The notes: generated from the letters alone by a model not told the origin. A stretch of 64,000 bases of DNA from Halopseudomonas formosensis (GCF_900115905.1 NZ_FOYD01000003.1:124001-188000), one strand, 5' to 3'. Positions 49,257-58,058 are shown, counted from the stretch's first letter. Made by a program: numbers and translations.

Positions 49257-49394
49257 GTTGTTGATTTCATCAGCAACAGGCACACGCTCCTGTAATGACC
49301 CAGCGGAATTTGCAGGGTGTGTAGTGGTCTGAGGCTCCTGGCGCTATCGGATGATGCAAAGCATGAGCCGCCGTGGCAACCGCTGGGATCATGT

Positions 49395-50471
49395 TCAGAC
49401 AGCGGTATGCAACGGTGTCTGCTGCAGGCGATTAAGCGCCAGCTCTAGGGTAGCCAGATCAAACAGCTTCAGCTTACGTTGCGCCCAGCTCTCACCGGCT
49501 GGCCACTGACTCACACCCTCTTGCAACGCCTGCGGCTCAGGTGCTACCTGCTCTTCCACCAGCAACCAGTCCACAGTAGACAGCAGCTCAAGCCCGAATG
49601 GTGATTCAAACCCATCAATCAGCTTGGATGTCCTCTCCAAGGCCGGTAAGTAAGCACTGGCCTCTGTCTTAAGGTACAGCTCCAAAATTTCGCGCTTGGA
49701 ATCGTTGAACCAGATGGGGTCCAGTGGATCAGAATCACTGATGCGTTTATCGCTTTTCAAGTAACTCCCATCCAGCGCATCCAGCAAATGGCGCAGACGG
49801 TCAGCGTAAGGGCCATAGTTTTTGGCGACAAAGCGCAGATTCAGCGGTTCCAGTCCCTCGGCCTCGATAGCTCGCTCCAGGAACCACGCAAGCTTCTGTA
49901 TTTCCAACAGACTGCACTCCATACCCATCACCCAATAGCGGCGAACAAGCTCAGCGATCAGGGCACGGGCAGGTGTCAGCTTTTCAACGCCCTTGGCTTT
50001 GGCAACATTCTGGTAACGAGCAGTGGGCTCATAAATGATGATTTCCACACCCTCCAAGTCACCCAGGGCCTGCTCGATATGCGGTTTCACTTCATGCCAA
50101 TTCAGGCCACCATTCCCAGCCCCCAAAGGCGGGATAGCAATGGAGCCAACCTCATGCTCTTCGATAAACCGGCGCAGGTCTGCCAAACCATCGATGATCC
50201 ACTGCATCTGTGACTTTGCCCGCCAATGCTTCTTGGTCGGGAAGTTGATGATCCAGCGCGGCCCCATGAGCTCGCCAGTTTCGGTGACGAACATACGCCC
50301 GACCTGTACCTCATCCGCTTTGCAGGCTTTGGCATAAGCAGCCATGTTGTCGGGGAAGCGATCCTTGAACATCAGTGCGATACCCTTGCCCATCACGCCT
50401 ACGGTATTGACTGTGTTCACCAGCGCATCAACGTCCGCATCCAGCAGATTACCGGTGGTGTAACTAATCAT
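49395..50471 (-). CDS. darG: DarG macrodomain antitoxin
   Basis: 358 residues. DarG removes ADP-ribose from thymidines in single-stranded DNA and also binds DarT directly. The macrodomain (about 1-155) begins with [20 protein letters not shown] and has [13 protein letters not shown], the [10 protein letters not shown] block whose Lys is catalytic in characterised DarG, and [13 protein letters not shown]. The C-terminal half (about 160-358), with [32 protein letters not shown] and STVDWLL, is the DarT-binding domain. All residues I can judge are intact, unlike in the neighbouring toxin. It starts 21 bases after darT on the same strand. Confidence 0.93.
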   Translation of the reverse strand: MISYTTGNLLDADVDALVNTVNTVGVMGKGIALMFKDRFPDNMAAYAKACKADEVQVGRMFVTETGELMGPRWIINFPTKKHWRAKSQMQWIIDGLADLRRFIEEHEVGSIAIPPLGAGNGGLNWHEVKPHIEQALGDLEGVEIIIYEPTARYQNVAKAKGVEKLTPARALIAELVRRYWVMGMECSLLEIQKLAWFLERAIEAEGLEPLNLRFVAKNYGPYADRLRHLLDALDGSYLKSDKRISDSDPLDPIWFNDSKREILELYLKTEASAYLPALERTSKLIDGFESPFGLELLSTVDWLLVEEQVAPEPQALQEGVSQWPAGESWAQRKLKLFDLATLELALNRLQQTPLHTAV

Positions 50472-50492
50472 GCTGTTCTCCAGAATCGCGCC

Positions 50493-51137
50493 TCAAAAAT
50501 ACCACTGAGGCCTGCAGTGGACACCCAATTGGACACCCGACCTCGCCACCTGCTCCTCCAACTCGCTCTTCACCTGTGACGTGTTGCAAACCACACCCAA
50601 CAGCGCCTGGAGTGGAGCCTGCCGATAGATCAGCGCCTTTGCCTGGTAACGCTCAACCTTCTCAGGGTCGTTCGGGTCCCGCTTGAAATTGCGCTGTTGC
50701 AGCAGAGGCCAGTCGATGAATCTTAAGTCTGCGAGGTCATTATAGTAATTCGCCGTCTGGGTGTACGCATGACGATCCGTGAAGACAAACGGCAAACCCA
50801 GCTCTGAGAGCCGATGCAGACTGGAGACCAGAATAACGATATCGGTACTGGGTACCTGAGCCACTCCTCCCCGCCCGGTCAGAATATTGAGAAGCATAGG
50901 TGAAAAAGGTGTGAAGTAGAAAGGGACAAAATCGTTAAGCATCCCACCTGGTGGCAACGGTACCACGCGCGAGCCTCGACGGTCGATCAGCTCCTGGTTG
51001 CCTATCGTCACCCAGTCCGACGATCGAGCCTGGCTATTCACTGCATGCAGCCCATTGGCCAAAATCCACGGCATATTGCGTCGATGGGTGATCCGCCAGA
51101 TCAACGCCTTGTCGGGGTTTAGGTTTTTATAGTTCAT
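50493..51137 (-). CDS. darT: DarT DNA ADP-ribosyltransferase with substituted catalytic glutamate
   Basis: 214 residues from the ATG at 51137 (a TTG at 51143 is also in frame). DarT attaches ADP-ribose from NAD to thymidine bases of single-stranded DNA. The NAD-binding parts are intact: ALIWRITHRRNMPWILANGL, IGNQELIDRRGSRVVPLPPG and FVPFYFTPFSPMLLNIL, with VFTDRHAY behind. In DarT the catalytic Glu lies in RxQAE(F/A)L; here the sequence is ERYQAKALIY, with Lys (codon AAG, 50637-50639, near residue 167). A single GAG to AAG change would explain it. In known DarT proteins changing this Glu abolishes activity, so the toxin is probably inactive, or the read has an error. Confidence 0.9.
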   Translation of the reverse strand: MNYKNLNPDKALIWRITHRRNMPWILANGLHAVNSQARSSDWVTIGNQELIDRRGSRVVPLPPGGMLNDFVPFYFTPFSPMLLNILTGRGGVAQVPSTDIVILVSSLHRLSELGLPFVFTDRHAYTQTANYYNDLADLRFIDWPLLQQRNFKRDPNDPEKVERYQAKALIYRQAPLQALLGVVCNTSQVKSELEEQVARSGVQLGVHCRPQWYF

Positions 51138-51386
51138 CAGCAAGCCTATTACGATTCACCTTTCGCAATCGCGGATGACAACACGGGCGGCCGGGGGCGT
51201 AGAGGGCTTGCATGGGGTGTCCTTTTACTGCTGCACCAACACGAAACCGCTCGATAAGCGCTGCACCAACGGTCCCTGTCTTCGGTTTTGGCTCTTCATT
51301 AATGGCAGGATGATGCTTCAGATTGGCGGCAAAGGGAAGAACCCATGCCGCCCTACCTGACAACCTGAGGTGCAGGCCAGCCACAT
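51138..51386. other. Intergenic region upstream of darT, no gene recognised
   Basis: About 250 bases between the OB-fold gene and darT. Open frames on both strands exist but their products look random and have no ribosome site. GCTGCACCAAC is repeated at 51228 and 51260. The region probably holds the darTG promoter and perhaps the scar of an insertion. Confidence 0.5.
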
Positions 51387-51833
51387 TCAGTCCGCCGGCA
51401 CGCAATTGTCCGACATAGGCGTTTTGATAACATCGCCACGCCCGGTACAGATCAGCGTAACCCGCATCCCTGGTGCCAGACGCGCTGCGTAGTCGCTGTA
51501 CTGTCTGCTCAGCTTGAACTGCGGCTCCATGAACTGATTCACCCCACCGCGCATGGTGATGTAGGGATTGCCGAAAAGGTCTGTATTGATCGAATCGACA
51601 ACTCCCGTGACCTTGAGGCGTTTACCCTTGTATTTCTGGTCGGCCGCTACGGTGTTGCGATCATAGGCCGAGGCCAGCTGTGCAGCGCTTGCCTCCAGCA
51701 CCTCCACTTCGCGGGTTGCGCTGCGCTGTGTCTGTGCTTCCTGGCGCACCCCGTCAGAGCCACTGTTTACACTGTCCGGAGTGTCGACCAGGGCCAAGGC
51801 CAACGTCAGTCCCAGCCAGGCAAAGCCGAGCAC
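51387..51833 (-). CDS. OB-fold tRNA_anti-like protein
   Basis: 148 residues. An N-terminal hydrophobic segment (MLGFAWLGLTLALALV) is probably a signal anchor, then a spacer rich in Q, S, T and E. The domain (about 50-145) has ASAAQLASAYDRNTVAADQK, YKGKRLKVTGVVDSI, PYITMRGG, LAPGMRVTLICTGRGDVI and a final MSDNCVP; this is the exported OB-fold family called tRNA_anti-like (PF12869) as I remember it. Its start overlaps the SulP end by 28 bases, so it is likely the last gene of the fusion-SulP-OB set. The function is unknown. Confidence 0.75.
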   Translation of the reverse strand: MLGFAWLGLTLALALVDTPDSVNSGSDGVRQEAQTQRSATREVEVLEASAAQLASAYDRNTVAADQKYKGKRLKVTGVVDSINTDLFGNPYITMRGGVNQFMEPQFKLSRQYSDYAARLAPGMRVTLICTGRGDVIKTPMSDNCVPAD

Positions 51834-53587
51834 TCGTGCGAGGGTGCTGTGCCCCTTGCCAACCTGGTGGTTTGCGGGTCCAGCGTCCGCAGCGCTTCAT
51901 ACTGGCTCAGGAAAACCTGCCCGCCAAAGCTGTCGAGGAACTGCGAGCGGCGCAGCTGATCCATCACCGGCCCTTTCACTTCTGACAGGTGCAACTGGAT
52001 ACCCGCCTCCCGCAGCCGCTCGCCAATGGTCTGCAGGCTGGCCAGCGCACTGGCATCAATCAGGTTGACGGCCGAGCACATCAGCACCAGGTGGCGCACG
52101 CCGGGGTGTTCGCTGACCTGTCTGGCTACCTGGTCTTCCAGATAGCGTGCGTTGGGAAAGTACAGGCTTTCATCCACCCGGATGGACAGCACGCTGGGGC
52201 TCTGAATCACCTGATGGCGCTGCACATTGCGAAAGTGCTCGGTGCCCGGCAGCTGGCCGACCACTGCAATGTGCGGCTCGCTGGTGCGCTTGAGAAACAG
52301 CAGCAACGACAGGCCGACGCCGAGCAGAATACCGATTTCAACCCCTGCCAGCAGCACTCCCAGCATGGTCACGGCCATGGCCAGCGCGTCAGGGCGGGAA
52401 TAAGCCCAGGTGCGACGCAGTGCGCCGAGATCGACCAGGCTGAGCACCGCCATGATGATGGTCGCCGCCAGCACCGCGTGGGGCAGGTTATCCAGCAGCG
52501 GGGTGAAAAACAGCACGGTCAGGGCAATCCCGACGGCACTGAAGGCACCGGCCATCGGTGTCCGCGCGCCGGCATCATGATTGACCACTGAACGGGCAAA
52601 ACCGCCGGTTACCGGAAAACCACCGCTCACCGCCGCGGCGACGTTGGCCGCGCCCAGCCCGACCAGCTCCTGATTCGGCTCGACACGCTCCCTGCGCCTG
52701 GCAGCCAGGGTCTGGCCGACCGACACCGACTCGACAAAACCGACCAGGCTGATCAGTAAGGCTGCCGGTAGCAGCTGCACGGCCAGGCCGGCATCCAGGG
52801 CAGGCAACGCCAGGCCGGGCAGACCAGCGGGGATAGTCCCCACCACGCTGACCCCGGCGTCCGCCAGGCCAAGCAGGCTGACCACCAGTATGGCCAGCAG
52901 CAGGGTGAGCACCGGGCCGGTCCGAGCCAGGTGGCCGGCCATGGCCTCGGCGCAGCCCAGACGCTGCAGTGCGGATTTGAAGTGGAAACGCGCCAGATAC
53001 AGCAGGGCCAGACTGCCCGCGCCTATCAGCAGCGTCGGCAGATGCGTGTCAGGCAAGGCCTGCCACAGGTTCACCAGCATGTTCAGTGCATTGTCGCCGG
53101 ACACGGAGAGCCCCAGCAGATGGCGCAGCTGGCCAAGGGCGATAAGGATCCCCGAGGCTGAGATAAAGCCCGAGATCACCGGATGACTGAGAAAATTGGC
53201 AATGAAACCCAGCTTCAGCGCGGCCATGCCCAGCAGGATGGCGCCGGACATCAGCGCCAGCAGCATGGCGGCGGCGACATAGTCGGCACTGCCCGCGGGG
53301 AACAGCGGCTGCAGCGCCGCGGCGGTCATCAGCGAGACCACCGCCACCGGCCCCACGGCCAGGGTGTTACTGGTGCCGAACAGGGTATACAGCAGCAGCG
53401 GCAGCATACTGGCATAGAGCCCGGTGATCGGCGGCAACCCGGCGAGCATGGCATAGGCCAGGCTCTGGGGTATCAGCATCAGGGTGACAATAACCGCCGC
53501 CAGTGCATCCTGGCTCGCGAGGCTGCGGTTGTAACGTCGCAGCCAGCGGGCGCAGGGTAGCCAGCGGGACAGGTGCTCAGCTGTCAT
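51806..53587 (-). CDS. SulP-family anion transporter with STAS domain
   Basis: 593 residues from the ATG at 53587, with GAGGGGG just upstream; a TTG at 53599 is also in frame. About ten to fourteen membrane segments are seen, starting AAVIVTLMLIPQSLAYAMLA, the SulP signature region, with GLYASMLPLLLYTLFGTSN. GGFPVTGGFARSVVNHDAGA marks the second half of the transport core. The C-terminal STAS domain (about 445-560) has LSIRVDESLYFPNARYLED and CSAVNLIDASALASL. It lies eight bases after the persulfide dioxygenase-rhodanese gene, so sulfate or sulfite is the likely anion (inference). Confidence 0.92.
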   Translation of the reverse strand: MTAEHLSRWLPCARWLRRYNRSLASQDALAAVIVTLMLIPQSLAYAMLAGLPPITGLYASMLPLLLYTLFGTSNTLAVGPVAVVSLMTAAALQPLFPAGSADYVAAAMLLALMSGAILLGMAALKLGFIANFLSHPVISGFISASGILIALGQLRHLLGLSVSGDNALNMLVNLWQALPDTHLPTLLIGAGSLALLYLARFHFKSALQRLGCAEAMAGHLARTGPVLTLLLAILVVSLLGLADAGVSVVGTIPAGLPGLALPALDAGLAVQLLPAALLISLVGFVESVSVGQTLAARRRERVEPNQELVGLGAANVAAAVSGGFPVTGGFARSVVNHDAGARTPMAGAFSAVGIALTVLFFTPLLDNLPHAVLAATIIMAVLSLVDLGALRRTWAYSRPDALAMAVTMLGVLLAGVEIGILLGVGLSLLLFLKRTSEPHIAVVGQLPGTEHFRNVQRHQVIQSPSVLSIRVDESLYFPNARYLEDQVARQVSEHPGVRHLVLMCSAVNLIDASALASLQTIGERLREAGIQLHLSEVKGPVMDQLRRSQFLDSFGGQVFLSQYEALRTLDPQTTRLARGTAPSHECSALPGWD

Positions 53588-53595
53588 CGGCCCCC

Positions 53596-54639
53596 TCAAG
53601 CCTTGGTCATTCCCATGAGGCCATGACTCAGGCTGGCCACCCGCTCAAAACCGGCTTCCTGCAGAATGGTCACCGCCATTGCCGAACGGCGGCCGGAGCG
53701 GCAAAGGGTCACCACCGGCTTGTCGCCGGGCACATCCGCCGTGCGTTCGCGTAGCTGGTCGAGGGGGATATGGATGTCCACCAGCTTGCTGGAGGTGCTG
53801 CAATCGGTCGCTTCTTCGGGCAGGCGCACATCCAGCACGGTAACCCGGTCCAGGTGGTTCTGCAGCCAGTCGGCATCCACCTCGGGCACGCCGCCGTAGG
53901 TCAGGCGGATATCCGCCCAGTCGGGCACGGCAGGCAGTTTGCCGTCTTCCGGGCAGCCACTGCGCATATTGGCCGGCACCGCTTCGTCAATCAGCTTCGG
54001 ATGGGGCAGGCGCATGGCGCGCATGAACTCGATGAAATCCGTTTCGCTGGCCCCGGCGCCAACCCGCACGTTGAAGGCTTTTTCTTCACCTATGCTGCTG
54101 ACGGTGCGGCCGTGGTAATCATGGCCGGGGTACACCAGACAGGCGTCCGGCAGCGTGAACAGCTTGCCGGTGAGGGACTGGTACAGCTTCTCGGCGCTGC
54201 CCTGCTGAAAGTCGCTGCGGCCACAGCCGCGGATAAGCAGCGTATCACCGGTGAACACCATGGATTTATCGTCCAGCACGTAGCTCATGCAGCCATTGGT
54301 GTGCCCGGGGGTGGCAATGGCACGCAGGACGATGCCGGCAACGCCAAAGGTCTGGCCATTCTCCAGCGGCAGATCCACATGCTCGGCGCCGATGGCTTTG
54401 GCCGAGGCAATCCGGCAGCCGGTTTTCTGCTTCAGCAGCCAGGCCGCCGTGACATGGTCGGCGTGGGCGTGGGTATCGACCACCAGCGCCAGTTTCAGTC
54501 CCAGCTCGCGGATCAGCGCCAGATCGCGTCCCGCCTGACTGAAAACCGGATCGATCAAAAGTGCCTCGCCATGCTGTTCATCGGCGAGCAGATAGGTGTA
54601 GGTGGATGAGGTGGTGTCGAACAGTTGTCGAAAAATCAT
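53596..54639 (-). CDS. Persulfide dioxygenase-rhodanese fusion
   Basis: 347 residues from the ATG at 54639; a longer reading to 54678 is less likely because the family begins MIFRQLFD. Domain 1 (about 1-240) is an ETHE1/Blh-type metallo-beta-lactamase enzyme: THAHADHV, the TPGHTNGCMSYVL block, FTGDTLLIRGCGRSDFQQGS and YPGHDYHGRTVSS give the mononuclear iron ligands. It oxidises glutathione persulfide to sulfite and GSH. Domain 2 (about 255-347) is a rhodanese with active-site loop CRSGRRSA. Such fusions convert sulfite or thiosulfate with persulfide. It is the first gene of a minus-strand set and is divergent from the peroxiredoxin. Confidence 0.93.
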   Translation of the reverse strand: MIFRQLFDTTSSTYTYLLADEQHGEALLIDPVFSQAGRDLALIRELGLKLALVVDTHAHADHVTAAWLLKQKTGCRIASAKAIGAEHVDLPLENGQTFGVAGIVLRAIATPGHTNGCMSYVLDDKSMVFTGDTLLIRGCGRSDFQQGSAEKLYQSLTGKLFTLPDACLVYPGHDYHGRTVSSIGEEKAFNVRVGAGASETDFIEFMRAMRLPHPKLIDEAVPANMRSGCPEDGKLPAVPDWADIRLTYGGVPEVDADWLQNHLDRVTVLDVRLPEEATDCSTSSKLVDIHIPLDQLRERTADVPGDKPVVTLCRSGRRSAMAVTILQEAGFERVASLSHGLMGMTKA

Positions 54640-54680
54640 CTTGCATCCCCGCTGGATATGGATAAAGTCATAGTTCAATG

Positions 54681-54709
54681 TTGTCTAATTTAGATTACTC
54701 TTATATACG
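54681..54709 (+). promoter_or_regulatory. Shared divergent promoter region with palindrome TCTAATTTAGA
   Basis: Between the persulfide dioxygenase (minus) and peroxiredoxin (plus) genes. TTGTCT (54681-54686), 17 bases, TATACG (54704-54709) can act as a promoter for the peroxiredoxin. The perfect 11-base palindrome TCTAATTTAGA (54684-54694) overlaps the -35 end, where a repressor would block both directions. ArsR-type persulfide sensors (BigR/YgaV/SqrR) use AT-rich palindromes at such genes, so this is a candidate operator. No regulator gene is in the window. Confidence 0.45.
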
Positions 54710-54747
54710 TTTCAACTCGCATGTGCGCAGTAATGGGAGAAAGAGAA

Positions 54748-55398
54748 ATGGCACTTCGTATCAATGACACAGTACCCAACCTGGATCTGAAGACCGACCT
54801 TGGGAACTTTACCCTGCATGACTTCATTGGCGACAACTGGACCATTCTGTTCAGTCACCCGAAAGATTTCACGCCGGTGTGCACCACCGAGTTCGGTGCG
54901 GTTGCGCAGTTGGCTGCAGAATGGGAAAAGCGTAACACCAAGGTTATCGGCCTGTCGGTAGACGGCGTCGATGAGCACGTGGAATGGAAAGCCGACATTG
55001 AGAAATATTGCTGTGCGCCGGCCACCTTCCCCATCATCGCCGACGATGACATGAGTGTTGCCAAGGCGCTGGACATGCTGCCGGCTGATGCCTACCTGCC
55101 GGACGGCCGCACCGCAGCGGACTCTGCCAGCGTGCGGGTGGTATTTATCTTCAGCCCGGACAAGAAGCTGCAACTGTCCATGACCTACCCGATGTCGGTA
55201 GGCCGCAACTTCGCTGAAGTGCTGCGTGCGCTGGACGCGCTGCAGGCTACCTACAAGGTGCCGCTGGCCACGCCGGCCAACTGGGAAGCAGGTCAGGATG
55301 TGATCGTTGCCCTGTCCCTGAACGACGACGAGGCCAAAGCCAAATTCGGCGAGATCGACATCAAGCTGCCTTACCTGCGTACCACCAAACAGCCGTAA
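54748..55398 (+). CDS. 1-Cys peroxiredoxin (Prx6 type)
   Basis: 216 residues from the ATG at 54748, preceded by GGGAGAAAGAGAA; in-frame codons up to 54721 are not needed. The AhpC/TSA fold has the peroxidatic Cys near residue 47 in DFTPVCTTEFG. The C-terminal part (about 165-216) has VPLATPANWEAGQDVIV and YLRTTKQP, as in Prx6-like enzymes. An additional pair of Cys (EKYCCAP near residue 91) is unusual but not at the resolving position of 2-Cys enzymes. It reduces peroxides, perhaps including organic persulfides, in the cytoplasm. A strong terminator follows. Confidence 0.93.
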   Translation: MALRINDTVPNLDLKTDLGNFTLHDFIGDNWTILFSHPKDFTPVCTTEFGAVAQLAAEWEKRNTKVIGLSVDGVDEHVEWKADIEKYCCAPATFPIIADDDMSVAKALDMLPADAYLPDGRTAADSASVRVVFIFSPDKKLQLSMTYPMSVGRNFAEVLRALDALQATYKVPLATPANWEAGQDVIVALSLNDDEAKAKFGEIDIKLPYLRTTKQP

Positions 55399-55429
55399 GG
55401 GCTGTCCGGACGCTACTGTCGGGTAATTA

Positions 55430-55468
55430 CGCCCCGCTGGCATCGGAAGGTGCAGCGGGGCGTTTTTT
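55430..55468 (+). terminator. Terminator after the peroxiredoxin gene
   Basis: CGCCCCGCTG pairs perfectly with CAGCGGGGCG across a 13-base loop and is followed by six T. Confidence 0.9.
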
Positions 55469-55567
55469 ATGCGGCTATCTCTGGCACAATCATGGCAGTC
55501 CTATCTATATCAGTGTCGCGGGGGCATTCCCCGGATTCCGCATTCCCAAATCGCCCGGAGCGCAATC

Positions 55568-57388
55568 ATGAATCGTGGTAATCAGATCAACCTTTGGTAT
55601 GTCCTGTTTGCGGTAATGGGCGTGGTCCTGTTGCGTGACATATGGGTGCAGACACAAACGGTGGAGTCGATCCCCTATAGCCAGTTTGAGAGTTACCTCG
55701 AGCGTGATGTGATCGAGAAGGTCGAGATCGGCAGCACCAGCATCAGGGGTACCTTCAAGGTTGCCCAGGACGGCAAGACCGGATTTATCACCACGCCGGT
55801 CGCGCCCGACCTGGCCGAGCGCCTGAGTGAAACCGGCGTAACCTATGCCGGCAAGGTGGAAAACACCTGGTTTACCGCGCTGCTGTCCTGGGTGCTGCCG
55901 GCCCTGTTCTTTATCGCTATCTGGCTGTTCCTGATCCGGCGCATGAGTGCGAAGTCAGGCATGGGCGGGATGATGTCGATCGGCAAGAGCAAAGCCAGAG
56001 TGTATGTCGAGACCGACATCAAGGTGACATTTGATGATGTGGCGGGCGTCGATGAAGCCAAGGCCGAACTTCAGGAAGTGATCGATTTCCTGCGTAACCC
56101 CAAGGAATACGGCAGCCTCGGTGCGCGTATGCCCAAGGGGATTCTGCTGGTCGGGCCGCCGGGGACGGGCAAGACCCTGCTGGCGCGTGCGGTCGCAGGT
56201 GAGGCGCAGGTGCCCTTCTTCTCTATTTCCGGCTCGGAGTTCGTCGAGATGTTTGTCGGCGTAGGCGCGGCGCGGGTCAGGGACCTGTTCGAGCAGGCCC
56301 GCAAGGCAGCCCCGGCCATCATCTTCATTGACGAGCTGGATGCGCTGGGCCGGGCCCGCGGTGCGGCCAATGTGCAGGGCGGCAACGAAGAGCGCGAGCA
56401 GACCCTGAACCAGTTGCTGTCCGAGCTGGATGGATTCGATCCGGGTGAGGGCGTGGTGCTGCTATCGGCGACCAACCGTCCGGAAATACTCGACCCGGCC
56501 CTGTTGCGTGCTGGGCGCTTCGACCGCCAGGTACTGGTGGACCGGCCTGACCGTGCCGGGCGGGTGCAGATTCTCAAGGTTCACATGAAGAAGGTGCTAC
56601 TGGCCGACAACATAGCACTGGACGATATTGCCGCGCTGACCACCGGCTTTTCCGGCGCCGACCTGGCCAATCTGGTGAACGAAGCCGCCCTGCTTGCCAC
56701 CCGCCGGCGTGCCAAGGTGGTGGGCATGGAAGATTTTACCAGTGCGATCGAACGCATCGTCGCCGGCCTGGAAAAACGCAATCGTCTGATCAACCCCCGC
56801 GAGCGGGAAATCGTCGCCTACCATGAGATGAGACATGCGCTGGTAAGCATGGCGTTGCCGGGGCTGGATCAGGTGCACAAGGTCTCGATCATTCCGCGTG
56901 GCGTGGGTGCGCTGGGCTACACCATTCAGCGTCCTACCGAGGACCGCTTCCTGATGACCGAAGCGGAGCTGCGCAACAAGATAGCCGTGCTGCTGGCCGG
57001 GCGTGCCGCCGAGAAACTGGTGTTTGACCATCTTTCCACGGGCGCGGCGGACGACCTGGCGCGGGCCACCGATATTGCCCGTTCCATGGTTGCACGTTAC
57101 GGCATGGATACGCGTCTGGGCGGGGTCAGTTACGAATACGAGAAGAACAGCTTCCTCGGTGGCAGAACGCCCAGTTACATCGAGCGCAGCTACAGTGAAG
57201 CCACCGCCGAGGCGATGGACGCGGCCGTGCGTGAGTTGCTGCAACAGGTGTCGGCCCGGGCGCTGGAGATACTCCAGCACAACCGCGCGATTCTGGAAAA
57301 AGCCGCCCAGCGTCTGCTGGAGGTGGAGACACTGGATGAAACCGAACTGGCAGAGCTGACCCAGGGGTTGCAGCCGGCGAGGCAATAG
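55568..57388 (+). CDS. FtsH-type AAA+ membrane protease paralogue with HEMRH zinc motif
   Basis: 606 residues from the ATG at 55568 with GGAG nine bases upstream. Two membrane helices ([14 protein letters not shown] near 10-25; [20 protein letters not shown] near 101-120) frame a small periplasmic part. The AAA+ module has Walker A GPPGTGKT near 196, the pore-loop region [20 protein letters not shown], Walker [11 protein letters not shown] and the SRH block [11 protein letters not shown]. The protease domain has HEMRH at about 419-423 where FtsH normally has HEAGH, and the Asp ligand region [18 protein letters not shown]. All metal ligands are kept. It is shorter than typical FtsH and next to redox genes, so it looks like a second, probably accessory, FtsH. 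Confidence 0.9.
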   Translation: MNRGNQINLWYVLFAVMGVVLLRDIWVQTQTVESIPYSQFESYLERDVIEKVEIGSTSIRGTFKVAQDGKTGFITTPVAPDLAERLSETGVTYAGKVENTWFTALLSWVLPALFFIAIWLFLIRRMSAKSGMGGMMSIGKSKARVYVETDIKVTFDDVAGVDEAKAELQEVIDFLRNPKEYGSLGARMPKGILLVGPPGTGKTLLARAVAGEAQVPFFSISGSEFVEMFVGVGAARVRDLFEQARKAAPAIIFIDELDALGRARGAANVQGGNEEREQTLNQLLSELDGFDPGEGVVLLSATNRPEILDPALLRAGRFDRQVLVDRPDRAGRVQILKVHMKKVLLADNIALDDIAALTTGFSGADLANLVNEAALLATRRRAKVVGMEDFTSAIERIVAGLEKRNRLINPREREIVAYHEMRHALVSMALPGLDQVHKVSIIPRGVGALGYTIQRPTEDRFLMTEAELRNKIAVLLAGRAAEKLVFDHLSTGAADDLARATDIARSMVARYGMDTRLGGVSYEYEKNSFLGGRTPSYIERSYSEATAEAMDAAVRELLQQVSARALEILQHNRAILEKAAQRLLEVETLDETELAELTQGLQPARQ

Positions 57389-57464
57389 AGGGGAGCAGTC
57401 ACGTCTTGGTCACAGAGTGAAAATCACTCGCAGGCCAACATCATGAAACCAAGCCTGAAAAACG

Positions 57465-57500
57465 AAAAAAGCCCTTGGCTTTCAACAAGCTAAGGGCTTT
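57465..57500 (-). terminator. Terminator after the first tRNA-Asp (also faces ftsH)
   Basis: On the minus strand, GCCCTTAGC and GCCAAGGGC form a stem with one G-U pair, followed by TTTTTT. On the plus strand the same stem is followed by TTTCT, so it may also stop transcription from the FtsH-type gene. Confidence 0.8.
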
Positions 57501-57506
57501 CTAATA

Positions 57507-57583
57507 TGGCGCAGCGGACGGGACTCGAACCCGCGACCCCCGGCGTGACAGGCCGGTATTCTAACCAACTGAACTACCGCTGC
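57507..57583 (-). tRNA. tRNA-Asp (anticodon GTC), copy 1
   Basis: 77 bases including the encoded CCA. Acceptor GCAGCGG/CCGCTGC plus discriminator G, D-arm TAGTTCAGTTGGTTAGA, anticodon arm CCGGCCTGTCACGCCGG with GTC, and T-arm with GGTTCGAGTCC. It lies 13 bases after tRNA-Val on the same transcript. Confidence 0.97.
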
Positions 57584-57596
57584 GCGTTACCTCGAG

Positions 57597-57672
57597 TGGT
57601 GGGTGGTGACGGGATCGAACCGCCGACCCTCTGCTTGTAAGGCAGATGCTCTCCCAGCTGAGCTAACCACCC
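57597..57672 (-). tRNA. tRNA-Val (anticodon TAC), copy 1
   Basis: 76 bases including CCA. Acceptor GGGTGGT/ACCACCC with discriminator A, anticodon arm TCTGCCTTACAAGCAGA with TAC, T-arm GGTTCGATCC. First gene of its tRNA unit. Confidence 0.97.
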
Positions 57673-57691
57673 TCTCTCGAAGTGAGCGCGC

Positions 57692-57720
57692 ATTCTAATG
57701 GGCTTTTCCGATTCTGGCAA
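57692..57720 (-). promoter_or_regulatory. Sigma-70 promoter of tRNA unit 1
   Basis: On the minus strand TTGCCA, 17 bases, TAGAAT, about 20 bases before tRNA-Val. The identical boxes and spacing occur before unit 2. Confidence 0.85.
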
Positions 57721-57853
57721 GCCGGGTGTGGATGTTCCGCAATACCGTCCTCGACACCTGGCCCCCAATCGTCAGCCGGTCGGCTGGGGTGTCGCCAGAC
57801 CGAGTGACGTGCACAACAGAGCCGCACAGACTGCGATCACGTCGCCCGGAAAC

Positions 57854-57884
57854 GAAAAAAGCCCTTGAGCGTTAACTCAAGGGC
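57854..57884 (-). terminator. Terminator after the second tRNA-Asp
   Basis: On the minus strand GCCCTTGAG and CTCAAGGGC form a perfect stem with a six-base loop, followed by TTTTTT. Confidence 0.9.
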
Positions 57885-57892
57885 TTTCGATA

Positions 57893-57969
57893 TGGCGCAG
57901 CGGACGGGACTCGAACCCGCGACCCCCGGCGTGACAGGCCGGTATTCTAACCAACTGAACTACCGCTGC
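57893..57969 (-). tRNA. tRNA-Asp (anticodon GTC), copy 2
   Basis: 77 bases including CCA, same sequence as copy 1 at 57507-57583, with anticodon GTC. Second gene of tRNA unit 2. Confidence 0.97.
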
Positions 57970-57982
57970 GCGTTACCTCGAG

Positions 57983-58058
57983 TGGTGGGTGGTGACGGGA
58001 TCGAACCGCCGACCCTCTGCTTGTAAGGCAGATGCTCTCCCAGCTGAGCTAACCACCC
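57983..58058 (-). tRNA. tRNA-Val (anticodon TAC), copy 2
   Basis: 76 bases including CCA, same sequence as copy 1 at 57597-57672. The 13-base spacer to the following tRNA-Asp is also the same in both units. Confidence 0.97.

Noticed and set aside
51228-51271. Two copies of GCTGCACCAAC upstream of darT as attachment-site repeats
   Set aside because: The copies are only about 30 bases apart, with no matching copy seen on the other side of the module.
51127-51405. Minus-strand frame of 92 codons just upstream of darT as a possible third darTG component
   Set aside because: Product looks random, there is no ribosome site, and it overlaps both darT and the OB-fold gene.
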